Assembly: GCF_051020955.1 (NCBI RefSeq) | Contig: NC_135031.1 | Span: 62,001 to 126,000 of the forward strand | Direction of reading: 5' to 3' | Source: Megalopta genalis | Lineage: Eukaryota; Arthropoda; Insecta; Hymenoptera; Halictidae | DNA length: 64,000 nt | In this document: positions 12,962 through 26,600 of the stretch, piece after piece | Position numbering within the stretch: position 1 is the stretch's first letter | Layout of the letters: the number at the start of each line of letters is the position of its first letter | Program-made: the position numbers and the translations under genes | The notes under the pieces: model-generated | Databases searched by the model: none | The model's input: the letters and a program-made list of their open reading frames with translations, nothing else | What the model was told of the DNA's origin: nothing

Positions 12962-15900
12962 GATTTGAACCTTAAGCATTTGTTTCGCATGGATTTGATG
13001 TTAAGCCTTCTACTTGGCATTGATTTGAAGCTAAATCATGTGTTTCGCATGGATTTGAAGCTAACTCGTTTGATTCGCCTGCAGTTGAAGCTAAATCATG
13101 TTTATTACAAGTATTTGAACCTAAACCATTTGTTTCGCATGGATTTGAAGTTAAGCCTTCTACTTCGCATTGATTTGAAGTTAAACCATGTGTTTCACAT
13201 GGATTTGAAGCTAACTCGCTTGTTTCGCCTGCATTTGAATCTTTTTCATGTAAACCGCAAGTATCTCACGCTAAATCAATTGTTTCTCAAGGATTTGAAG
13301 CTAAACCATCTACATCGCATTGATTTGAAGCTAAATCAATTGTTTCGCTTGGATTTGAAGCTAACTCGTTTTATTCGCATGCAGTTGAAGCTAAATCATG
13401 TTTATCACTAGTATTTGAAGCTAAACCATTTGTTTCGCATTGATTTGAAGCTAAGCCTAATACTTCGCGGTGATTTGAAGTTAAATCATGGATTTCTCTT
13501 GGATTTGAAGCTAACTCGTTTGATTCGCATGCAGTTGAAGCTAAATCATGTTTATCACAAGTATTTGAAGCTGAACCATTTGTTTCGCATTGATTTGAAG
13601 CTAACTCGTTTGTTTCGTCAGCATTTGAATCTATTTCATTTAAACCGCAAGTATGTGACGTTAAATCATTTGTTTCTCAAGGATTTGAAGCTAAACCATC
13701 TACATCGCACTGATTTGTAGCTAAATCATGTGTTGCCCTTGGATTTGAAGCTAACTCGTTTGTTTCGCATGCAGTTGGAGCTTAATCTTGTATATAACAA
13801 CTGTTTGAACCTAAACCACTTGTTTCGCATGGATTTGGAGTTAAGCCTTCTACTTCGCATTGATTTGTAGCTAAATAATGCGTTTCGCATGGATTTGAAG
13901 CTAACTCGTTTGATTCGCATGCAGTTGAAGCTAAATCATGTTTATCACAAGTATCTGAATCCAAACCAATTGTTTCGCATTGATTTGAAGCTAAGCCTTC
14001 TACTTCGCATTGATTTGAAGTTAAATCATATGTTTCCCTTGTATTTGAAGCTAACTCGTTTGATTCGCATGCAGTTGACTCTATATCATGTTCATCACAA
14101 GTATTTGAAGCTAAACAACTTGTTTCGCATGGATTTGAAGCTAAGACTTCTACTTCGCATTGATTTGCAGCCAAATCATGTGTTTCGCATGGATTTGAAG
14201 TAAACTCGTTTATATCACCTGCATTTGAAGATATATCACTTACATCGCAATTATCTGACGCTAAATCATTTGTTTGTGATTGATTTGAATCTAAACCATC
14301 TACATCGCATTGATTTGAAGCTTAATTAATTGTTTCGCTTGGATTTGAAGCTAACTCGTTTGTTTCGCATGCAGTTGAAGTTAAATCATGTATATCACAA
14401 GTATCTGACGCTAAATCATTTGTTTCGCTTGGATTTGAAGCTAACTCGTTTGTTTCGCATGCAGTTAAAGCTAAATCATGTATATCACAAGTATCTGACG
14501 CTAAATCATTTGTTTCGCATGGATTTGAAGCTAAGCCTTCTACTCCGCATTGATTTGAGGCTAAATCATGTGATTCGCATGGATTTGAAGCTAACTCGTT
14601 TGTTTAGCCTGCATTTGAATCAACTTCATATAAACCGCAAGTATCTGACGCTAAATCAATTGTTTCTCAAGGATTTGAAGCTAAAACATCTACATCGCAT
14701 TGATTTGAAGCTAAATCAATTGTTTCGCTTGGATTTGAAGCTAACTCGTTTTATTCGCATGCAGTTGAAGCTAAATCATGTTTATCACAAGTATTTGAAG
14801 CTAAACCATTTGTTTCGCATTGATTTGAAGCTAAGCCTACTACTTTGCGTTGATTTGAAGTTAAATCATGGATTTCTCTTGGATTTGAAGCTAACTCGTT
14901 TGATTCGCACGCAGTTGAAGCTAAATCATGTATATCACAAGTATCTGACGCTAAATCATTTGTTTCGCTTGGATTTGAAGCTAACTCGTTTGTTTCGCAT
15001 GCAGTTAAAGCTAAATCATGTATATCACAAGTATCTGACGCTAAATCATTTGTTTCGCTTGGATTTGAAGCTAAGCCTTCTACTCAGCATTGATTTGAGG
15101 CTAAATCATGTGATTTGCATGGATTTGAAGCTAACTCGTTTGTTTAGCCTGCATTTGAATCAACTTCATGTAAACCGCAAGTATCTCACGCTAAATCAAT
15201 TGTTTCTCAAGGATTTGAAGCTAAAACATCTACATCGCATTGATTAGAAGCTAAATCAATTGTTTCGCTTGGATTTGAAGCTAACTCGTTTTATTCGCAT
15301 GCAGTTGAAGCTAAATCATGTTTATCACAAGTATTTGGAGCTAAACCATTTGTTTCGCATTGATTTGAAGCTAAGCCTACTACTTTGCGTTGATTTGAAG
15401 TTAAATCATGGATTTCTCTTGGATTTGAAGCTAACTCGTTTGATTCGCATGCAGTTGAAGCTAAATCATGTTTATCACAAGTATTTGAAGCTGAACCATT
15501 TGTTTCGCGTTGTTTTGAAGCTAACTCGTTTGTTTCGCCAGCATTTTAATCTATTTCATTTAAACCGCAAGTATCTGACGTTAAATCATTTGTTTTTCAA
15601 GGATTTGAAGCTAAACCATCTACATCGCACTGATTTGAAGCTAAACCAATTGTTCCGCATGGATTTGAAGCTAACTCGTTGTTTCGCCTGCATTAGAAGC
15701 TATTTCATTTAAACCGCAGGTATTTGAATGTAAATCATTTGTTTCGCATGGTTTTGCAGCCAAGCCTTCTATTTCGCATTGAATTGAAGTTAAATCATGT
15801 GTTTCTCTTGGATTTGAAGCTAACTCGTTTTATTCGCATGCAGTTGAAGCTAAATCATGTTTATCACTAGTATTTAAAGCTAAACCATTTGTTTCGCATT

Positions 15901-18900
15901 GATTTGAAGCTAAGCCTAGTACTTCGCGGTGATTTGAAGTTAAATCATGGATTTCCCTTGGATTTGAAGCTAACTCGTTTGTTTCGCATGCAGTTGGAGC
16001 TTAATCTTGTATATAACAACTATTTGAACCTAAACCACTTGTTTCGCATGGATTTGGAGTTAAGCCTTCTACTTCGTATTGATTTGAAGCTAAATAATGC
16101 GTTTCGCATGGATTTGAAGCTAACTCGTTTGATTCGCACGCAGTTGAAGCTAAATCATGTTTATCACAAGTATCTGAATCCAAACCAATTGTTTCGCATT
16201 CATTTGAAGCTAAGCCTTCTACTTCGCATTGAATTGAAGTTAAATCATATGTTTCCCTTGGATTTGAAGCTAACTCGTTTGATTCGCATGCAGTTGAAGC
16301 TAAATCATGTTTATCACAAGTATCTGAATCCAAACCAAATGTTTCGCATGGATTTGAAGCTAACTAGTTTGATTCGCCTGCATTTGAAGCTATTTCATTT
16401 AAACCGCAGGTATTTCAAGGTAAATCATTTGTTTCGCATGGTTTTGAAGCTAAGCCTTCTACTTCGCATTGTATTGAAGTTAAATCATGTGTTTCCTTTG
16501 GATTAGAAGCTAACTCGTTTGATCCGCATGCAGATGAAGCTAAATCATGTATATCACATGTATCTCAATCCAAACCAATTGTTTCACATTGATTTGAAGT
16601 TAAGCCTTTTACTTCGCATTGATTTGAAGCTAAATCATTTGTTTCGCATGGATTTGAAGCAAAGCCTGCTACTCCGCATTGATTTGAGGCTAAATCATGT
16701 GTTTCGAATGGATTTGAAGCTAACTCGTTTGTTTAGCCTGCATTTGAATCAACTTCATATAAACCGCAAGTATCTCACGCTAAATCAATTGTTTCTCAAG
16801 GATTTGAAGCTAAAACATCAACATCGCATTGATTTGAAGCTAAATCAATTGTTTCGCTTGGATTTGAAGCTAACTCGTTTTATTCGCATGCAGTTGAAGC
16901 TAAATCATGTTTATCACAAGTATTTGAAGCTAAACCATTTGTTTCGCATTGACTTGAAGCTAAGCCTACTACTTTGCGTTGATTTGAAGTTAAATCATGG
17001 ATTTCTCTTGGATTTGAAGCTAACTCGTTTGATTCGCATGCAGTTGAAGCTAAATCATGTTTATCACAAGTATCTGAATCCAAACCAAATGTTTCGCATG
17101 GATTTGAAGCTAACTAGTTTGATTCGCCTGCATTTGAAGCTATTTCATTTAAACCGCAGGTATTTCAAGGTAAATCATTTGTTTCGCATGGTTTTGAAGC
17201 TAAGCCTTCTACTTCGCATTGTATTGAAGTTAAATCATGTGTTTCTCTTGGATTTGAAGCTAACTCGTTTGATTCGCATGCAGTTGAAGCTAAATCATGT
17301 TTATCACAAGTATTTGAAGCTGAACCATTTGTTTCGCGTTGTTTTGAAGTTAATTCGTTTGTTTCGCCAGCATTTTAATCTATTTCATTTAAACCGCAAG
17401 TATCTGACGTTAAATCATTTGTTTCTCAAGGATTTGAAGCTAAACCATCTACATCGCACTGATTTGAAGCTAAATCAATTGTTCCGCATGGATTTGAAGC
17501 TAACTCGTTGTTTCGCCTGCATTAGAAGCTATTTCATTTAAACCGCAAGTATTTGAATGTAAATCATTTGTTTCGCATGGTTTTGAAGCCAAGCCTTCTA
17601 TTTCGCATTGAATTGAAGTTAAATCATGTGTTTCTCTTGGATTTGAAGCTAACTCGTTTTATCCGCATGCAGTTGAAGCTAAATCATGTTTATCACAAGT
17701 ATTTGAAGCTAAACCATTTGTCTCGCATTGATTTGAAGCTAAGCCTACTACTTCGCGTTGATTTGAAGTTAAATCATGGATTTCTCTTGGATTTGAAGCT
17801 AACTCGTTTGATTCGCATGCAGTTGAAGCTAAATCATGTTTCTCACAAGTATCTGAATCCGAACCAAATGTTTCGCATTGATTTGCAGCTAACTCTTTTG
17901 ATTCGCCAGCATTTGAATCTATTTCATTTAAACCGCAAGTAGCTGACGTAAAATCATTTGTTTCTCAAGGATTTGAAGCTAAACCATCTACATCGCACTG
18001 ATTTGAAGCTAAATCAATTGTTCCGCATGGATTTGAAGCTAACTCGTTGTTTCGCCTGCATTAGAAGCTATTTCATTTTAACCGCAGGTATTTGAATGTA
18101 AATCATTTGTTTCGCATGGATTTGAAGCTAAGCCTACTACTTCGCATTGATTTGAAGCTAAATAATACGTTTCGCATGGATTTGAAGCTAACTCGTTTGA
18201 TTCGCACGCAATTGAAGCTAAATCATGTTTATCACAAGCATCTGAATCCAAACCAATTGTTTCGCATTGATTTGAAGCTAAGCCTACTACTTCGCATTGA
18301 TTTGAAGTTAAATCATATGTTTCCCTTGTATTTGAAGCTAACTCGTTTGATTCGCATGCAGTTGACTCTAAATCATGTTCATCACAAGTATTTGAAGCTA
18401 AACCACTTGTTTCGCATGCCTTTGACGCTAACTCGATTGTTCCGACTGCATTTGAAGCTATTTCATTTAAACCGCAGGTATTTGAAAGTAAATCATTTGT
18501 TTCGCATTGATTTGAAGCTAAGCCTACTACTTCGCATTGATTTGAAGTTAAATCATGTGTTTCCCTGGGTTTTGAAGCTAACTCGTTTGTTTCGCATGCA
18601 GTTGGAGCTTAATCTTGTATATAACAAGTATTTGAACCTAATCCACTTGTTTCGCATGGATTTGAAGCTAACTCGTTTGTTTCACATGCAGTTGGAGCTT
18701 AATCATGTATATCACAAGTATTTGAACCTAAACCATTTGTTTCGCATGGATTTGAAGTTAAGCCTTCTACTTCGAATTGATTTGAAGTTAAATCATGTGT
18801 TTCCCTGGGATTTGAAGCTAACTCGTTTGTTTCGCATGCAGTTGGAGCTTAATCTTGTATATAACAAGTATTTGAACCTAAACCACTTGTTTCGCATGGA

Positions 18901-20688
18901 TTTGGAGTTAAGCCTTCTACTTCGCATTGATTTGAAGCTAAATAATGCGTTTCGCATGGATTTGAAGCTATCTCGTTTGATTCGCACGCAGTTGAAGCTA
19001 AATCATGTTTATCACAAGTATCTGAATCCAAACCACTTGTTTCGCATGGATTTGAAGCTAAGTCTTCTACTTCGCATTGATTTGCAGCCAAATCATGTGT
19101 TTCGCATGGATTTGAAGTAAACTCGTTTATGTCACCTGCATTTGAAGCTATATCACTTACATCGCAATTATCTGACGCTAAATCATTTGTTTCGCATGGA
19201 TTTGAAGCTAAGCCTTCTACTCCGCATTGATTTGAGGCTAAATCATGTGTTTCGCATGGATTTGAAGCTAACTCGTTTGTTTCGCCTGCATTTGAATCTA
19301 TTTCATATAAACCGCAAGTATCTCACGCTAAATCAATTGTTTCTCAAGGATTTGAAGCTAAACCATCTACATCGCATTGATTTGAAGCTAAATCAATTGT
19401 TTCGCTTGGATTTGAAGCTAACTCGTTTTATTCGCATGCAGTTGAAGCTAAATCATGTTTATCACAAGTATTTGAAGCTAAACCATTTGTTTCGCATTGA
19501 TTTGAAGCTAAGCCTACTACTTCGCGTTGATTTGAGGTTAAATCATGGATTTCTCTTGGATTTGAAGCTAACTCGTTTGATTCGCATGCAGTTGAAGCTA
19601 AATCATGTTTCTCACAAGTATCTGAATCCGAACCAAATGTTTCGCATTGATTTGCAGCTAACTCTTTTGATTCGCCTGCATTTGAATCTATTTCATTTAA
19701 ACCGCAAGTAGCTGACGTTAAATCATTTGTTTCTCAAGGATTTGAAGCTAAACCATCTACATCGCACTGATTTGAAGCTAAATCAATTGTTCCGCATAGA
19801 TTTGAAGCTAACTCGTTGTTTTGCCTGCATTAGAAGCTATTTCATTTTAACCGCAGGTATTTGAATGTAAATCATTTGTTTCGCATGGATTTGAAGCTAA
19901 GCCTCCTACTCCGCATTGATTTGAAGTTAAATCATATGTTTCCTTGCGATTTGAAGCTAACTCGATTGATGCGCATGCAGTTGAAGTTCAATCATGTTTA
20001 TCACAAGTATTTGAAGCTGAACCATTTGTTTCGCATTGATTTGAAGCTAACTCGTTTGTTTCGCCAGCATTTTAATCTATTTCATTTAAACCGCAAGTAT
20101 CTGACGTTAAATCATTTGTTTCTCTAGGATTTGAAGCTAAACCATCTACATCGCACTGATTTGAAGCTAAATCAATTGTTCCGCATGGATTTGAAGCTAA
20201 CTCGTTGTTTCGCCTGCATTAGAAGCTATTTCATTTAAACCGCAGGTATTTGAATGTAAATCATTTGTTTCGCATGGTTTTGAAGCCAAGCCTTCTATTT
20301 CGCATTGAATTGAAGTTAAATCATGTGTTTCTCTTGGATTTGAAGCTAACTCGATTGATTCGCATACAGTTCGAGCTAAATCATGTTTATCACAAGTATT
20401 TGAACCTAAACCATTTGTTTCGCATGGATTTGAAGTTAAGCCTACTACTTCGCATTGATTTGAAGTTAAAGCCTGTGTTTCGCATGGATTTGAAGCTAAC
20501 TCGTTTTTGCATTTGACGCTATTTCATTTAAACCGCAGGTTTTTGAAGGTAAATCATTTGTTTCGCAAGAATTTGAAGCTAAACCTTCTACTTCGCATTG
20601 ATTTGAATCTAAATCAATTATTTCGCTGGATTTGAAGCTAACTCGTTTGTCTCGTATGCAGTTGGAGCTAAATCATGTACATCACAAG
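12962..20688. repeat. Satellite segment 4: donor or partner of the 20.7-25.5 kb region
   Basis: The run 12,962-14,909 matches 20,689-22,636 (offset 7,727); 14,850-15,826 matches 22,966-23,942 (offset 8,116); 15,826-16,260 matches 25,021-25,455 (offset 9,195). The block 17,728-18,691 matches 9,213-10,176 in the previous segment (offset 8,515). Inside the segment, 16,261-16,490 is repeated 750 bases (five pentamers) downstream at 17,011-17,240, marked by the rare AACTAGTTTG allele. From about 11,160 to 15,680 the 30-base register does not move by one base. There is no gene. Confidence 0.75.
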
Positions 20689-23600
20689 TATTTGAACCTA
20701 AAGCATTTGTTTCGCATGGATTTGATGTTAAGCGTTCTACTTGGCATTGATTTGAAGCTAAATCATGTGTTTCGCATGGATTTGAAGCTAACTCGTTTGA
20801 TTCGCCTGCAGTTGAAGCTAAATCATGTTTATTACAAGTATTTGAACCTAAACCATTTGTTTCGCATGGATTTGAAGTTAAGCCTTCTACTTCGCATTGA
20901 TTTGAAGTTAAACCATGTGTTTCACATGGATTTGAAGCTAACTCGCTTGTTTCGCCTGCATTTGAATCTTTTTCATGTAAACCGCAAGTATCTCACGCTA
21001 AATCAATTGTTTCTCAAGGATTTGAAGCTAAACCATCTACATCGCATTGATTTGAAGCTAAATCAATTTTTTCGCTTGGATTTGAAGCTAACTCGTCTTA
21101 TTCGCATGCAGTTGAAGCTAAATCATGTTTATCACTAGTATTTGAAGCTAAACCATTTGTTTCGCATTGATTTGAAGCTAAGCCTAGTACTTCGCGGTGA
21201 TTTGAAGTTAAATCATGGATTTCTCTTGGATTTGAAGCTAACTCGTTTGATTCGCATGCAGTTGAAGCTAAATCATGTTTATCACAAGTATTTGAAGCTG
21301 AACCATTTGTTTCGCATTGATTTGAAGCTAACTCGTTTGTTTCGTCAGCATTTGAATCTATTTCATTTAAACCGCAAGTATGTGACGTTAAATCATTTGT
21401 TTCTCAAGGATTTGAAGCTAAACCATCTACATCGCACTGATTTGTAGCTAAATCATGTGTTTCTCTTGGATTTGAAGCTAACTCGTTTGTTTCGCATGCA
21501 GTTGGAGCTTAATCTTGTATATAACAACTAATTGAACCTAAACCACTTGTTTCGCATGGATATGGAGTTAAGCCTTCTACTTCGCATTGATTTGAAGCTA
21601 AATAATGCGTTTCGCACGGATTTGAAGCTAACTCGTTTGATTCGCACGCAGTTGAAGCTAAATCATGTTTATCACAAGTATCTGAATCCAAACCAATTGT
21701 TTCGCATTGATTTGAAGCTAAGCCTTCTACTTCGCATTGATTTGAAGTTAAATCATATGTTTCCCTTGTATTTGAAGCTAACTCGTTTGATTCGCATGCA
21801 GTTGACTCTATATCATGTTCATCACAAGTATTTGAAGCTAAACCACTTGTTTCGCATGGATTTGAAGCTGAGCCTTCTACTTCGCATTGATTTGCAGCCC
21901 AATCATGTGTTTCGCATGGATTTGAAGTAAACTCGTTTATGTCACCTGCATTTGAAGATATATCACTTACATCGCAATTATCTGACGCTATATCTTTTGT
22001 TTCTGATTGATTTGAATCTAAACCATCTACATCGCATTGATTTGAAGCTTAATTAATTGTTTCGCTTGGATTTGAAGCTAACTCGTTTGTTTCGCATGCA
22101 GTTGAAGTTAAATCATGTATATCACAAGTATCTGACGCTAAATCATATGTTTCGCTTGGATTTGAAGCTAACTCGTTTGTTTCGCATGCAGTTAAAGCTA
22201 AATCATGTATATCACAAGTATCTGACGCTAAATCATTTGTTTCGCATGGATTTGAAGCTAAGCCTTCTACTCCGCATTGATTTGAGGCTAAATCATGTGA
22301 TTCGCATGGATTTGAAGCTAACTCGTTTGTTTAGCCTGCATTTGAATCAACTTCATGTAAACCGCAAGTATCTCACGCTAAATCAATTGTTTCTCAAGGA
22401 TTTGAAGCTAAAACATCTACATCGCATTGATTTGATGCTAAATCAATTGTTTCGCTTGGATTTGAAGCTAACTCGTTTTATTCGCTTGCAGTTGAAGCTA
22501 AATCATGTTTATCACAAGTATTTGAAGCTAAACCATTTGTTTCGCATTGATTTGAAGCTAAGCCTACTACTTTGCGTTGATTTGATGTTAAATCATGGAT
22601 TTCTCTTGGATTTGAAGCTAACTCGTTTGATTCGCATGCAGTTGAAGCTAAATCATGTTTATCACAAGTATTTGAAGCTGAACCATTTGTTTCTCGTTGT
22701 TTTGAAGCTAACTCGTTTGTTTCGCCAGCATTTTAATCTATTTCATTTAAACCGCAAGTATCTGACGTTAAATCATTTGTTTCTCAAGGATTTGAAGCTA
22801 AACCATCTACATCGCACTGATTTGAAGCTAAATCAATTGTTCCGCATGGATTTGAAGCTAACTCGTTGTTTCGCCAGCATTAGAAGCTATTTCATTTAAA
22901 CCGCAGGTATTTGAATGTAAATCATTTGTTTCGCATGGTTTTGCAGCCAAGCCTTCTATTTCGCATTGAATTGAAGTTAAATCATGGATTTCTCTTGGAT
23001 TTGAAGCTAACTCGTTTGATTCGCACGCAGTTGAAGCTAAATCATGTATATCACAAGTATCTGACGCTAAATCATTTGTTTCGCTTGGATTTGAAGCTAA
23101 CTCGTTTGTTTCGCATGCAGTTAAAGCTAAATCATGTATATCACAAGTATCTGACGCTAAATCATTTGTTTCGCTTGGATTTGAAGCTAAGCCTTCTACT
23201 CCGCATTGATTTGAGGCTAAATCATGTGATTCGCATGGATTTGAAGCTAACTCGTTTGTTTAGCCTGCATTTGAATCAACTTCATGTAAACCGCAAGTAT
23301 CTCACGCTAAATCAATTGTTTCTCAAGGATTTGAAGCTAAAACATCTACATCGCATTGATTAGAAGCTAAATCAATTGTTTCGCTTGGATTTGAAGCTAA
23401 CTCGTTTTATTCGCATGCAGTTGAAGCTAAATCATGTTTATCACAAGTATTTGAAGCTAAACCATTTGTTTCGCATTGATTTGAAGCTAAGCCTACTACT
23501 TTGCGTTGATTTGAAGTTAAATCATGGATTTCTCTTGGATTTGAAGCTAACTCGTTTGATTCGCATGCAGTTGAAGCTAAATCATGTTTATCACAAGTAT

Positions 23601-26600
23601 TTGAAGCTGAACCATTTGTTTCTCGTTGTTTTGAAGCTAACTCGTTTGTTTCGCCAGCATTTTAATCTATTTCATTTAAACCGCAAGTATCTGACGTTAA
23701 ATCATTTGTTTTTCAAGGATTTGAAGCTAAACCATCTACATCGCACTGATTTGAAGCTAAATCAATTGTTCCGCATGGATTTGAAGCTAACTCGTTGTTT
23801 CGCCTGCATTAGAAGCTATTTCATTTAAACCGCAGGTATTTGAATGTAAATCATTTGTTTCGCATGGTTTTGCAGCCAAGCCTTCTATTTCGCATTGAAT
23901 TGAAGTTAAATCATGTGTTTCTCTTGGATTTGAAGCTAACTCGATTGATTCGCATACAGTTGAAGCTAAATCATGTTTATCAAGAAGTATTTGAACCTAA
24001 ACCATTTGTTTCGCATGGATTTGAAGTTAAGTCTTCTACTTCGCACTGATTTGAAGCTAAATCATGTGTTTCGCATGCATTTGACACTAACTTGATTGCT
24101 TCGACTACATTTGAAGCTATTTCATTTTAACCGCAGGTATTTGAATGTAAATCATGTGTTTCGCATGGATTTGAAGCTAACTCGTTTGTTTCGCCTGCAT
24201 TTGAATCTATTTCATTTAAACCGCAAGTATCTGACGCTAAATCATTTTTCCGCATGGATTTGGAGTTAAGCCTTCTACTTCGCATTGATTTGAAGCTAAA
24301 TAATGCGTTTCGCATGGATTTGAAGCTAACTCGTTTGATTCGCACGCAATTGAAGCTAAATCATGTTTATCACAAGTATCTGAATCCAAACCAATTGTTT
24401 CGCATTGATTTGAGGTTAAGCCTTCTACTTCGCATTGATTTGAAGCTAAATCATGTGTTTCGCAATGCTTTGAAGCTAACTCGTTTGATTCGCCTGCATT
24501 TGAATCTATTTCATTTAAACCGCAGGTATTTGAATGTAAATCATTTGTTTCGCATGGTTTTGAAGCCAAGCCTTCTATTTCGCATTGAATTGAAGTTAAA
24601 TCAATTGTTTCGCTTGGATTTGAAGCTAACTCGTTTTATTCGCATGCAGTTGAAGTTCAATCATGTTTATCACAAGTATTTGAAGCTGAACCATTTGTTT
24701 CGCATTGATTTGAAGCTAACTCGTTTGTTTCGCCAGCATTTTAATCTATTTCATTTAAACCGCAAGTATCTGACGTTAAATCATTTGTTTCTCAAGGATT
24801 TGAAGCTAAACCATCTACATCGCACTGATTTGAAGCTATATCAATTGTTCCGCATGGATTTGAAGCTAACTCGTTGTTTCGCCTGCATTAGAAGCTATTT
24901 CATTTAAACCGCAGGTATTTGAATGTAAATCATTTGTTTCGCATGGTTTTGAAGCCAAGCCTTCTATTTCGCATTGAATTGAAGTTAAATCAATTGTTTC
25001 GCTTGGATTTGAAGCTAACTCGTTTTATTCGCATGCAGTTGAAGCTAAATCATGTTTATCACTAGTATTTAAAGCTAAACCATTTGTTTCGCATTGATTT
25101 GAAGCTAAGCCTAGTACTTCGCGGTGATTTGAAGTTATATCATGGATTTCCCTTGGATTTGAAGCTAACTCGTTTGTTTCGCATGCAGTTGGAGCTTAAT
25201 CTTGTATATAACAACTATTTGAACCTAAACCACTTGTTTCGCATGGATTTGGAGTTAAGCCTTCTACTTCGTATTGATTTGAAGCTAAATAATGCGTTTC
25301 GCATGGATTTGAAGCTAACTCGTTTGATTCGCACGCAGTTGAAGCTAAATCATGTTTATCACAAGTATCTGAATCCAAACCAATTGTTTCGCATTCATTT
25401 GAAGCTAAGCCTTCTACTTCGCATTGAATTGAAGTTAAATCATATGTTTCCCTTGTATTTGAAGCTAACTCGTTTGATTCGCATGCAGTTGACTCTAAAT
25501 CATGTTCATCACAAGTATTTGAAGCTAAACCACTTGTTTTGCATGGATTTGAAGCTAAGCCTTCTACTTCGCATTGATTTGCAGCCAAATCATGTGTTTC
25601 GCATGGATTTGAAGTAAACTCGTTTATGTCTCCTCCATTTGAAGATATATCACTTACATCGCAATTATCTGACGCTAAATCATTTGTTTCTCATTGATTT
25701 GAATCTAAACCATCTACATCGCATTGATTTGAAGCTTAATTAATTGTTTCGCTTGGATTTGAAGCTAACTCGTTTGTTTCGCATGCAGTTGAAGCTAAAT
25801 CATATATATCACAAGTATCTGACGCTAAATCATTTGTTTCGCTTGGATTTGAAGCTAACTCGTTTGTTTCGCATGCAGTTAAAGCTAAATCATGTATATC
25901 ACAAGTATCTGACGCTAAATCATTTGTTTCGCATGGATTTGAAGCTAAGCCTCCTACTCCGCATTGATTTGAAGTTAAATCATGTGTTTCCTTGGGATTT
26001 GAAGCTAACTCGATTGATGCGCATGCAGTTGAAGCTCAATCATGTTTATCACAAGTATTTGAAGCTGAACCATTTGTTTCGCATTGATTTGAAGCTAAGC
26101 CTACTACTTCGCATTGATTTGAAGTTAAAGCCTGTGTTTCGCATGGATTTGAAGCTAACTCGTTTGGTTCGCCTGCATTTGAATCTATTTCATTTATACC
26201 GCAAGTATGTGACGCTAAATCATTTGTTTCTCAAAGATTTGAAGCTAAACCATCTACATCGCATTGAATTGAAGCTAAATCAATTGTTTGGCTTGGATTT
26301 CAAGCTAACTCGTTTGTTTCGCATGCAGTTAGAGCTAAATCATGTATATCACAAGTATTTGAACCTAAACCATTTGTTTGGCATGGATTTGAAGTTAAGC
26401 CTTCTACTTCGCATTGATTTGAAGTTAAACCATGTGTTTCGCATGGATTTGAAGCTAACTCGTTTATGTCACATGCATTTGACGCTATTTCATTTCAACT
26501 GCAGGTTTTTGAAGGTAAATCATTTGTTTCGCAAGGATTTGAAGCTAAACCTTCTACTTCGCATTGATTTGAATCTAAATCAATTATTTCGCTGGATTTG

